Assembly (NCBI RefSeq): GCF_007860075.1
Contig: NZ_SJPP01000001.1
Coordinates: forward strand, 1,634,501-1,698,500
Direction of reading: 5' to 3'
DNA: 64,000 nucleotides
From: Symmachiella macrocystis
GTDB lineage: Bacteria > Planctomycetota > Planctomycetia > Planctomycetales > Planctomycetaceae
The notes beneath the pieces were generated by a model. That model ran no database searches. It was given only the letters and a program-made list of their open reading frames with translations, and was not told the DNA's origin. The number at the start of each line of letters is the position of its first letter. Position 1 is the first letter of the stretch. Below are positions 9,224-17,325 of the stretch, piece after piece. A program made the translations under genes and the position numbers.

Positions 9224-10804
9224 ATGCCGGTTATTGCACACATCCTCGTTGTCAATACCATCGTGCTGTTGGCTGCGACCGCCAATGCCGCCGAACCAGC
9301 CGCGCGGATTTCGCCCGGACAAGTCGACAAACTGATTGTCAATTCGTTATCCGATAGGAATGCACAAGCGGTTGTCGGCGATGAGCAGTTTTTACGGCGC
9401 GTGAGTCTGGACCTGATCGGCCGCCAACCGACACCAGCGGAGTCGACTCGTTTCGCCGCCGACGAAAACCCCGACCGTCGCGCAGCGGTCATTGACCAAT
9501 TGCTGGACAGCGAAGAATTCGGAACGCATTGGGCGCATTACTGGCGAGACACAATCAGTGCCCGCGTGCCGCCGCCTGAATTGACGTTCTTGAATTACGG
9601 TTTATTTCAGCATTGGCTCGCAGCGGAACTGAACGCCAATCATTCCTGGGCGGAGATTACGCGTGCGATTTTAACCGGCACCGGACCAATCAAACAAAAC
9701 CCCGCCGCCACGTTTGTCGGATACCATCAAGGAAACGCCGTCAAATTAGGAGCGGAGGCCGCTCGCGTGTTTCTGGGACTGCAACTGCAGTGCGCCGAAT
9801 GCCACGATCATCCCTTTGACGATTGGCAGCGCGAAGAGTTCCACCAAATGGCTGCTTTCTTCGCACGCGCTGCGGGCAAACTTGGCAAGGTGCAAGATGG
9901 GACCGGAACGATTGTTTCGGATCGCGGCAAGGGGGAATACCGCATGCCCAATGCTATGGATGTCAAAAAACCTGGAACGGCGATGCGGCCGACGTTGATG
10001 ACGGGCGAAGGTTTGCCGCTAGGAAAACCGGACATGGCCCGCCGCCAACGTCTAGCAAATTTGATCACGCTGCCCGATAACCCGTGGTTCGCGCGGGCGT
10101 ATGTGAATCGTATCTGGGCCAAATTGATGGGCCGTGGATTCTACGAACCGGTCGACGACATGGGACCCTATAAGGATCATTTGCTGCCGGAAGTGCACGA
10201 CGCACTCACCGCGCATTTTTTGGCGAGCGGTTACGACATCAAGGATTTGTTCCGCATTATTCTTGTGACTGACGCCTATCAGCGCCGTTTGCCGAATGCG
10301 CAAAGCGACGACAATCTGCTTGCTGCCGGAACCACAGCGGAACGGTTGCGGGGCGATGTGCTTTACGATGCATTGTTCATGGCAACGGGACTGCCGAACG
10401 TGAAGGGGGAACAGAAAGCTGCGACCAAGGCGTTTCGTTTCCCCCCACCGCCGAAAAGCACGCGGGAATTAGTCGTCGAAGCCTTTGCCGCCGACCCCTC
10501 GCTGCCCGAAGAAGAACAACCCCGCACCATGGGACAAGCGATGTTCCTGATGAACAACACACAACTGCAGGCACAAATCAACGCCGACCCGGAGAGCGGC
10601 ACACAATTGAGCCGGCTGTTGATCACCTATCCCAAGAACCGGGCCGCCATTGAGCAACTGTTTCTGCAGGTCTTAGCCCGCCAACCCACAGAACGAGAAA
10701 CCACCATCGCCGCAAAGCACATCAAGAAGGTCGGCAACCGCAACGCCGCCTTCGAGGACCTGCTGTGGGGATTGGTGAATACGGTGGAGTTTACGACACG
10801 ATGA
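9224..10804 (+). CDS. DUF1549/DUF1553 secreted protein
   Basis: The ATG at 9224 gives a proper signal peptide (MPVIAHILVVNTIVLLAATA, then NAAEP). An upstream in-frame TTG at 9194 would spoil it. DUF1549 covers about 30-215, including RRVSLDLIGRQPTPAE and the haem-like motif CAECHDHPFDDW. DUF1553 covers about 270-520 (NPWFARAYVNRIWAKLMGRG, LVDPVDDM-type region, MFLMNN). At 526 residues it lacks the N-terminal cytochrome domain of larger relatives. It is followed by a DUF1501 gene, the usual partner, in the same orientation. Function is unknown; export to the periplasm is likely. Confidence 0.9.
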   Translation: MPVIAHILVVNTIVLLAATANAAEPAARISPGQVDKLIVNSLSDRNAQAVVGDEQFLRRVSLDLIGRQPTPAESTRFAADENPDRRAAVIDQLLDSEEFGTHWAHYWRDTISARVPPPELTFLNYGLFQHWLAAELNANHSWAEITRAILTGTGPIKQNPAATFVGYHQGNAVKLGAEAARVFLGLQLQCAECHDHPFDDWQREEFHQMAAFFARAAGKLGKVQDGTGTIVSDRGKGEYRMPNAMDVKKPGTAMRPTLMTGEGLPLGKPDMARRQRLANLITLPDNPWFARAYVNRIWAKLMGRGFYEPVDDMGPYKDHLLPEVHDALTAHFLASGYDIKDLFRIILVTDAYQRRLPNAQSDDNLLAAGTTAERLRGDVLYDALFMATGLPNVKGEQKAATKAFRFPPPPKSTRELVVEAFAADPSLPEEEQPRTMGQAMFLMNNTQLQAQINADPESGTQLSRLLITYPKNRAAIEQLFLQVLARQPTERETTIAAKHIKKVGNRNAAFEDLLWGLVNTVEFTTR

Positions 10805-10968
10805 AAGCGAGGCTTGAGGCCGTAGGCCTGAGGCTGTAGGGTTGGTTGTTGAATGCCAACGAGCATAGTTGCCTTTTTTCCTAAAGCCTACGGACTAACG
10901 CCTAAAGCCTTTCTTCCCACTGCCGAAAAATAATCCTGCACGCCAAACCATCCGGAGCCACCAACAAC

Positions 10969-12291
10969 ATGCAAGCACCAATGATCGACGTCGGGATGTC
11001 GCGGGCCGGTGTGGTGAGTCGTCGTGGGTTTATGAAGCGGCTTGCCGTTGGCAGCGGGGCTGCGGGAGCTTTGACGCTGGGTTGGCGGGATCTTGTTTCG
11101 CTCCAAGCCGACGAACTGCGTAAACGCGGCAAGTCGATGATTCTGTTGTGGATGGACGGCGGGCCGAGCCAATTTGAATCGTTCAATCCCAAAGTCGGCT
11201 CAAAGTTCCAAGGGCCGACGACGGCGATCTCGACCACCCTGCCCGGCATCGACTTCGCCGAATACTGGCCTCGCACGGCGCAGTCCTTAGATAAAATCGC
11301 ACTGATTCGCTCGATGCACAGCAACATCGCCGTGCATGACCGCGCGATTGCGCTGGTGCGGACCGGCTATCCCCCGTCGGTATCGGTCCGCTATCCGACA
11401 TTCGGTTCGGTGGTCGCGCAGGATCGTTTTGATCCTGATTTGGATCTGCCCAGTTTTGTGCGGATCGGCAAGCCGCGGATCGCCACACGTGATGTCGACG
11501 CCGGCGTACTGGGCGCGAAATACGCCTCGTTCAATGTTCCTTCACCCGGCGCATTGCCGGCCAATGTCGAACCGGTGGTCGATGAGGCGACGCTACGGCG
11601 GCGACTGAGTTTGGCGGCGCAATTCGACACCGAGTACCATTCCTCGGCGACAGATATGCTGATCCAGGAAAAACGCGACATCTATGCCCGCACCGAAAAA
11701 TTCGTGCTCAGCCCGCGACTCGGCGTGTTCGATTTAGAAAACGAGCCGGCCAAGATACGCGACGAATATGGGCATACCGAATTCGGTCAAGGCTGCTTGC
11801 TCGCTCGCCGACTGGTGGAACAAGGGGTCAGTTTTATCGAAGTCATCAGCACCGGCGGCCGCAACGATGCCGGCTGGGACACGCATAACGACGGCTTCCG
11901 CGATAATCCACTGTTGTGCCGCGAAACCGACCAAGCCTACCCCGCCCTGCTCCACGACCTGGAACGCCGAGGCATGTTGGACAATACACTGGTCGTCTGG
12001 ATGGGGGAATTCGGACGGACCCCGAAAATCAAACCCGACGGCGGTCGCGACCACTACTCGAAAGGCTGGTTGACGGCCTTCTCAGGCGGCGGAGTGCAAG
12101 GCGGCCAGGTGATCGGCGCCACCGACAAAGACGGCAAGGACGTCACCGAACGTCCCGTGGCAGTGCAAGATCTGTTCGTCACGTTTTGCCACATCCTGGG
12201 CCTCGATCCACACGACGAATACATGGCGACGAACGAACGGCCGATTAAGTTGGTCGAAGGTGGGGAATTGATTGGCGAGTTGTTTGCGTAA
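10969..12291 (+). CDS. DUF1501 protein, Tat-exported
   Basis: The 440-residue product begins with a twin-arginine signal (SRRGFMKRL followed by a small-residue hydrophobic stretch). The body shows the typical DUF1501 order: MILLWMDGGPSQFESFNPK, then SIEV-type GRNDAGWDTH, VVWMGEFGRTPK and GGRDHYSKGW. These resemble the metal-binding motifs of the alkaline phosphatase/sulfatase superfamily, so a metallo-hydrolase role is plausible but unproven. GGAG lies upstream of the ATG. The gene sits 164 bases after the DUF1549/DUF1553 gene, and such pairs are probably functional partners. Confidence 0.9.
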   Translation: MQAPMIDVGMSRAGVVSRRGFMKRLAVGSGAAGALTLGWRDLVSLQADELRKRGKSMILLWMDGGPSQFESFNPKVGSKFQGPTTAISTTLPGIDFAEYWPRTAQSLDKIALIRSMHSNIAVHDRAIALVRTGYPPSVSVRYPTFGSVVAQDRFDPDLDLPSFVRIGKPRIATRDVDAGVLGAKYASFNVPSPGALPANVEPVVDEATLRRRLSLAAQFDTEYHSSATDMLIQEKRDIYARTEKFVLSPRLGVFDLENEPAKIRDEYGHTEFGQGCLLARRLVEQGVSFIEVISTGGRNDAGWDTHNDGFRDNPLLCRETDQAYPALLHDLERRGMLDNTLVVWMGEFGRTPKIKPDGGRDHYSKGWLTAFSGGGVQGGQVIGATDKDGKDVTERPVAVQDLFVTFCHILGLDPHDEYMATNERPIKLVEGGELIGELFA

Positions 12292-12310
12292 TTGTCGTGT
12301 GACGAAAATC

Positions 12311-12414
12311 TCGCGCAGAGACGCGGAGGCGCAGAGAGTTTTTAGCGGGGGTCCGCCTGGTTCAGGGACCGGTGTTTGGTTGATCGGCAGTTTTCTCTGC
12401 GTTACTCTGCGGTC
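12311..12414. repeat. MITE-like imperfect inverted repeat (CGCAGAGA family)
   Basis: The left arm (12311-12340) contains CGCAGAGACGCGGAGGCGCA. The right arm (12391-12414) reads TCTCTGCGTTACTCTGCGG, an imperfect inverted copy. Similar GC-rich CAGAGACGC-type repeats occur between genes in many bacteria and produce spurious peptides such as SRRDAEAQR, which is seen here. It lies between the DUF1501 gene and a membrane protein gene. Confidence 0.6.
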
Positions 12415-12480
12415 AATTCTTTTGCCAAAACGTGTGGAACGTTTTATTTCATTAGGATATTCAGCTGTACTCCATCAAAA

Positions 12481-12504
12481 GGTGCGTCGCGACGCACCCT
12501 ACGG
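12481..12504 (+). repeat. Dispersed palindromic repeat, copy 1
   Basis: GGTGCGTCGCGACGCACC is a perfect 18-base palindrome followed by CTACGG. Related copies occur at 13338-13361 (degenerate) and, in opposite orientation, at 34827-34848. Its size and intergenic placement fit a REP-like element. Confidence 0.8.
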
Positions 12505-12540
12505 TCTGAGCTGTGTATTCCATTTGATCCGAGTTGTGTT

Positions 12541-13164
12541 ATGGCGCTCAAAAAGGCATTCGGAATTGTCATGCTGACCGCTTTCATGTGTGCAGTGCTG
12601 GGCATGGGAATAGGTGCGGCTTTGGGGCAATGGGCGCCTGGTTACTATCGAACCATGTTCTCCATTGACAGTTCCTCCGACTTCGCTCCTCTACAAACGG
12701 GCATTGGGTTGGGTCTAACGCAGGGCCTGTTTGCGGGCCTCCTCATGGGGGTCCTTGTCGTTGCTTTCCTGTTGTGGAATGATAACTCGCTGATTGAAAC
12801 ACACGCCGACGAGAAACCCGTTCCCCGTGGAAAAATCCGAGGGGTGTTTCGGCCTATGTTCGGATTGATTCTAGCTGTAACGTTTGTGGCATCGCTCGTT
12901 GCCGCATTAATTTTAGGCTCGACCATCAACGAACACGTCCATAACCTCCAAGCTGGCTATGAGCGGGGACAAGTGCTGTCACCGATCTTGCAGGACGAAA
13001 GATTTCCCGACGTGGCGATCGAACCAATATCCGCAGGTCAACTTACTTTAAACGGCCACGTCGCCAACCAGCAGACTCGCGACGAATTGTTGAACGAACT
13101 TCAACATGCGTTTGGTGATACAACCGCCTCGAAGTTGATTGAAGGGGTCACGGTCGGTAAGTGA
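12541..13164 (+). CDS. Membrane protein with BON-like C-terminus, 207 aa
   Basis: The start at 12541 (MALKKAFGIVMLTAF) is chosen because the longer frame reads through intergenic repeats. There are three probable membrane helices, near residues 7-28, 50-75 and 100-122. A soluble tail of about 85 residues ends in ISAGQLTLNGHVANQQTRDE, which resembles the sequence style of a BON domain, though too weakly for a firm call. The tail would probably be periplasmic. The gene stands alone between two copies of a degenerate intergenic repeat. Function is unknown. Confidence 0.6.
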   Translation: MALKKAFGIVMLTAFMCAVLGMGIGAALGQWAPGYYRTMFSIDSSSDFAPLQTGIGLGLTQGLFAGLLMGVLVVAFLLWNDNSLIETHADEKPVPRGKIRGVFRPMFGLILAVTFVASLVAALILGSTINEHVHNLQAGYERGQVLSPILQDERFPDVAIEPISAGQLTLNGHVANQQTRDELLNELQHAFGDTTASKLIEGVTVGK

Positions 13165-13337
13165 TGCCTGGATTCGCCGCGGATGTTTTCTCCGAAACGT
13201 GTGGAAAGTCTTGTTTTGTTGGGAGAATCGGCCGTACTACTTACAAGTTGTTTCAAAATCCTCTGACGCATTCCACTGACAATGGTCTGCAAGATTCTGA
13301 AACAAGCGCAACCGGGTTTTGAAACTGGTTCTAGAAA

Positions 13338-13361
13338 GGTGTGTCGTTACGCACCCTACGG
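13338..13361 (+). repeat. Dispersed palindromic repeat, degenerate copy 2
   Basis: GGTGTGTCGTTACGCACC followed by CTACGG differs from the copy at 12481 at a few positions, which breaks the perfect palindrome. It lies just before the convergent end of the DUF1499 gene. Confidence 0.7.
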
Positions 13362-13841
13362 TTCAGGCGGCGCGTTGGTGAAGGTTTTGCGGATTGACTC
13401 CACGCGTTGGCGATTCACACCCAAGTCCGAACGGCCCACGCGCGAGGCCGAACGGATGTGGATGACCTGCTGCTCGGCATCGATGTAGATTTCGACGTCA
13501 TCCACGAAGCGAAACAGCGCGGACCGTGATTCCGCGTGAATGTAATCGCCGTCATCACTCACGATCTGTGTCCGGGGTTGCTGCAACAGTGCGCTGCGAA
13601 TTTTCTCACCCGCTTCAGCCGCCGGTCCTTGGAAGGGAATCGGCAGGATTGCATGTTCCGAATCAGTGGATTGGGAATTCACACAATTCGGCGTGTCCGG
13701 ACACGACTTAAGCTGCCCGTCGGTGACACCTAAATCATTGGGCCGCTTGCCGAAGAAACTGAGCGTCATGAGCAATCCTATTCCCAAAACTACCATGGCA
13801 AGCACGAAGTAGAGTACGCCGCGCAAAAGTTTGCGTTTCAA
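13356..13841 (-). CDS. DUF1499 membrane-anchored protein
   Basis: The 161-residue protein has one N-terminal membrane helix (about 8-30) and a DUF1499 domain with the signature CPDTPNCVNSQ, then AIYD-like VDDVEIYIDAEQ and IRSASRVGRSDLGVNR. DUF1499 proteins are widespread and uncharacterised. The gene starts five bases after the stop of the upstream esterase gene on the same strand, so the two are very probably one transcript. The 3' end overlaps the degenerate palindromic repeat at 13338-13361. Confidence 0.85.
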   Translation of the reverse strand: MKRKLLRGVLYFVLAMVVLGIGLLMTLSFFGKRPNDLGVTDGQLKSCPDTPNCVNSQSTDSEHAILPIPFQGPAAEAGEKIRSALLQQPRTQIVSDDGDYIHAESRSALFRFVDDVEIYIDAEQQVIHIRSASRVGRSDLGVNRQRVESIRKTFTNAPPEP

Positions 13842-13845
13842 CGGA

Positions 13846-14574
13846 TTATTCCTGTTGGGTTCTTTTTTGTCGCAACAACCATTTGTAAAACTCGGGGTTG
13901 GCGTACGTGGCGGCCCATGAATTGTGACCTGCTTCGGGGTAAATCGTCAGCTGCGGATTGCCCCCTTTCTCGATCAGGGCATCGACCATCGACAGCGTGC
14001 GTTCCACTGGCACGCCGGGATCTTTGCCACCATGGAATGCCCAAACAGGCAGGTGTGGATACCGCTTGGCCCAATGTTTTTCCCCGCCGCCGCAAATCGG
14101 GGCAATGGCCGCCAAACGATCTGGGGCATAAGCCGCCAAACGCCAACTGCCAAAGCCTCCCATACTCAGTCCGGTCACATAAATGCGATCGGGATCCACA
14201 TTGTATTGACGACTGACATCGTCCAGCAGCGCCAATAGTTCAATCGGCTCCCATTCCTTCTCTTTGGGGCATTGCGGCGAAACGACGATGAAAGGGAATT
14301 GCTGACCGGCGGCGATCAACTTGGGCGGACCGTGCATCTTCACTAGTTCCAGGTCATCTCCACGCTCCCCAGCCCCATGCAGGAACAGCATCAGCGGCCA
14401 ATTGGGTTGCGAATCATAATCTTGCGGCAGATACAACAGGTAGTTCATTTGCACCTGGACCTGCGTTTCCAACCGGCCCGCGCGTTGCCCAGCGGCGGGT
14501 TCGTCGCAGAATCCGGAATTGCCCATTACGCACAATACAATCCAAGTCAATAAGAACGTCCCGCGCAGTGTCAT
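13846..14574 (-). CDS. Secreted alpha/beta-hydrolase (esterase/phospholipase-like)
   Basis: The 242-residue product has a signal peptide (cut near GFCDEP) and a serine hydrolase fold: LFLHGAGERGDD (oxyanion region), nucleophile motif GLSMGGFG, acid in HGGKDPGVP and histidine in AGHNSW. It resembles predicted peptidases/esterases of the PHB-depolymerase or dienelactone-hydrolase type. It should cleave an ester outside the cytoplasm; the substrate is unknown. It is the first gene of a two-gene unit with the DUF1499 gene. Confidence 0.85.
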   Translation of the reverse strand: MTLRGTFLLTWIVLCVMGNSGFCDEPAAGQRAGRLETQVQVQMNYLLYLPQDYDSQPNWPLMLFLHGAGERGDDLELVKMHGPPKLIAAGQQFPFIVVSPQCPKEKEWEPIELLALLDDVSRQYNVDPDRIYVTGLSMGGFGSWRLAAYAPDRLAAIAPICGGGEKHWAKRYPHLPVWAFHGGKDPGVPVERTLSMVDALIEKGGNPQLTIYPEAGHNSWAATYANPEFYKWLLRQKRTQQE

Positions 14575-14802
14575 CGATGTCTCTCCTGGTTGTTGGGGGT
14601 CTGGTCGGCGAACATAGAGTTTATCGTTACCAGCGGCAGCGGTATAGGTTCATGGTTTTAGTCCCACGATCAGACATTCGCTTTCCTCAGCGACAGGTGC
14701 TCATAGTTGGCAAGCGCGTTGCCGTGGGATAACCTGATGGTTGTGACGTTTGATACCGTAGACATTCCCCGGCATTCTCCCGGCATTCACCAAAGAGCAA
14801 AC

Positions 14803-17235
14803 ATGGCCATCGACCCGATCTGTCATATGGAAGTGGATGAATCTACGGATCTCAAAGCGACCCGCGAGGGCGAGACGTTTTACTTTTGCAGCGAACATTG
14901 CCGGCAAAAGTTCTTAGAGCCAGACGCAGAATCGCCGCCGGACATGGTGCAGTTGGGCGGATGTTGTCATCAGGAACATTCGGCCGACACAACTCCGCGC
15001 AAGACGACCAAGAAGTATTTCTGCCCGATGTGCGCGGGAGTCGAATCGGATGAACCGGGGGATTGCCCGAAATGTGGGATGGCGCTGGAATCGGCACAGG
15101 TCACCTCAGGCCAAAAGACGATCTACACCTGCCCCATGCATCCGGAGATCGAACAGGACCATCCGGGGAGCTGTCCGAAGTGCGGAATGGATTTGGAGCC
15201 GAAGTTCGTCGAGGCGGACGCACCGCAAGACGATACGGAACTGCGGAGCATGCTGCTACGTTTTTGGGTGGCTTTGTCGCTGAGCATTCCCGTGTTCCTC
15301 TTAGCTATGCTGCCGATGGTGGGGGTGCCGGTTGACCGATGGTTGGGGCATTCGCTGCATACGTGGTTGCAAGTCGTGTTCAGCACGCCGGTCGTGTTGT
15401 GGGCGGGCTGGCCGTTTTTTGTGCGGGGTTGGCGGTCGATTCTGACTTGGAATCTCAACATGTTCACCTTGATCGCCATCGGCACCGGGACGGCGTATTT
15501 GTTTAGTCTGTTGGTCGTGCTGTTTCCGGGACTGGTTCCCGACGACCTGAAAACCGACGGGCATGTGGAGGTTTATTTCGAAGCGGCGGCGGTGATTATC
15601 ACGTTGGTGTTGCTTGGTCAGGTGCTAGAACTTCGCGCACGACGACGAACCGGGCATGCGATTCGGGAGTTGATGTCGCTGGCGCCGCCGACCGCGCGCA
15701 TTGTTCGTGACGGTCAGGAGCAAGAGGTTCCGCTGGATGACGTCCAGCAGGGGGATGTGCTGCGTGTGCGTCCGGGTGAGAAAATCCCCGTCGACGGCAA
15801 ATTGACGGAGGGGAAAAGTTCCGTCGATGAGTCCATGATTACCGGCGAGCCGGCGGCGGTGCAAAAACAAACCGGCGACGAAGTGATCGGCGGAACGGTT
15901 AACCAGACCGGCGCGTTTTTGATGCAAGCGGAAAAAGTGGGCGGTGACACGGTGTTGGCGCAGATCGTCAATATGGTCTCGGACGCTCAGCGGAGTCGCG
16001 CGCCGATTCAGAAAGTCGCCGATGTCGTCGCTGGATATTTCGTGCCGGCGGTGGTGCTGTGCGCGGTGCTGACGTTTATCGTATGGGCAGTCCTACAGCC
16101 AAAGCAACCGGCGTTGGCTTGGGCGCTGGTCAATGCCGTGGCCGTGTTGATCATTGCCTGCCCCTGTGCATTGGGGCTGGCCACACCGATGTCGATCATG
16201 GTCGGCGTCGGACGTGGGGCGAAGGCAGGCGTGCTGATTAAGGACGCCGAAGTCTTGGAGACCTTGGAAAAAATCGACACACTCGTCGTCGACAAAACTG
16301 GCACGCTGACCGAAGGCCGCCCCAAACTGACCGAGTGCATTCCGGCTCAGGGCTTTCCCGAAGCGGACCTATTACAATTGGCGGCAAGCGTCGAACAAAA
16401 CAGCGAGCATCCGCTGGCGCATGCCATCGTTCAGGGAGCCAAGGATCGAGAGCTAAGTTTATCGAGCACCGCTGATTTCGATTCGGTCACAGGCGGAGGG
16501 GTGCATGGAACGGTCGATGGCAAGGCTGTGCTGATTGGCAAACGTTCGTTGTTGGAAGAACGGCAGGTGCAAGATTTTGCGGTCTTAGACGACAAGGTCG
16601 ATGAACTGCAGCGGCAGGGACGGACGGTGATGTATGTCGCTGTGGACCAACGTTTCGCCGGAATCATCGCTGTCTCCGATCCGATCAAAGCCTCCACCGC
16701 CGAAGCCGTTACGGCGCTGCACCAATTGGGGCTGCGGATCATCATGCTAACTGGCGACAACGAAAAAACGGCTCAAACAGTCGCTGAGCAATTGGGAATC
16801 GATGAGTTCGAAGCGGGCGAGCGACCCGAGGATAAACAGGCGCGGATCAAGTCGCTCAAAAGCGAAGGTCATAAGGTGGCGATGGCCGGCGACGGCATCA
16901 ACGATGCACCGGCGCTCGCGCTGGCCGATGTCGGCATCGCCATGGGGACGGGGACCGATGTGGCGATCGAATCGGCGGGGGTCACCCTCGTCAAAGGAGA
17001 TCTGCGTGGAATCATCAAAGCGGTCAACCTCAGCCGCCACACAATGCGCAACATTCGGCAGAACCTGTTTTTCGCATTCATCTACAACGCGCTCGGCGTG
17101 CCGATTGCCGCTGGTGTGCTCTATCCGGTCATGGGGCTGTTACTCAATCCGATGATCGCCGCCGCTGCGATGAGTTTCAGTTCCGTGTCAGTGATCGCCA
17201 ACGCACTGCGACTGCGAACGACCAATTTGGATTGA
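14803..17235 (+). CDS. copA: Cu+-exporting P1B-type ATPase with YHS and heavy-metal-binding domains
   Basis: The start at 14803 ([11 protein letters not shown]) is preferred over upstream TTG/ATG codons because it begins at the YHS domain (about 1-45). Two short metal-binding modules follow, each with CPM and CPKCGM (about 70-140). The P-type ATPase core has eight expected helices, TGEP, the transmembrane CPC motif (ACPCALG), DKTGTLTEG, the HP motif (SEHPLAHA), LTGDN and [13 protein letters not shown] near the C-terminus matches the Cu+ group P1B-1. It should pump Cu+ out of the cytoplasm. No CXXC ferredoxin-like HMA domain is present, and no CsoR or CueR gene is adjacent. Confidence 0.93.
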   Translation: MAIDPICHMEVDESTDLKATREGETFYFCSEHCRQKFLEPDAESPPDMVQLGGCCHQEHSADTTPRKTTKKYFCPMCAGVESDEPGDCPKCGMALESAQVTSGQKTIYTCPMHPEIEQDHPGSCPKCGMDLEPKFVEADAPQDDTELRSMLLRFWVALSLSIPVFLLAMLPMVGVPVDRWLGHSLHTWLQVVFSTPVVLWAGWPFFVRGWRSILTWNLNMFTLIAIGTGTAYLFSLLVVLFPGLVPDDLKTDGHVEVYFEAAAVIITLVLLGQVLELRARRRTGHAIRELMSLAPPTARIVRDGQEQEVPLDDVQQGDVLRVRPGEKIPVDGKLTEGKSSVDESMITGEPAAVQKQTGDEVIGGTVNQTGAFLMQAEKVGGDTVLAQIVNMVSDAQRSRAPIQKVADVVAGYFVPAVVLCAVLTFIVWAVLQPKQPALAWALVNAVAVLIIACPCALGLATPMSIMVGVGRGAKAGVLIKDAEVLETLEKIDTLVVDKTGTLTEGRPKLTECIPAQGFPEADLLQLAASVEQNSEHPLAHAIVQGAKDRELSLSSTADFDSVTGGGVHGTVDGKAVLIGKRSLLEERQVQDFAVLDDKVDELQRQGRTVMYVAVDQRFAGIIAVSDPIKASTAEAVTALHQLGLRIIMLTGDNEKTAQTVAEQLGIDEFEAGERPEDKQARIKSLKSEGHKVAMAGDGINDAPALALADVGIAMGTGTDVAIESAGVTLVKGDLRGIIKAVNLSRHTMRNIRQNLFFAFIYNALGVPIAAGVLYPVMGLLLNPMIAAAAMSFSSVSVIANALRLRTTNLD

Positions 17236-17325
17236 GCAGCGGTGCGAGTCCCGGCGTGGGAATGGTGTATTGGGTGATGGACTGCCGCGGAAAAACGAAT
17301 TGAGGCTGCTGAGCAATTTCGAGCA

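Noticed and set aside
12272-12577. 101-codon plus-strand frame containing SRRDAEAQR
   Set aside because: It reads through the CGCAGAGA repeat and the palindrome at 12481; such peptides are repeat artefacts.
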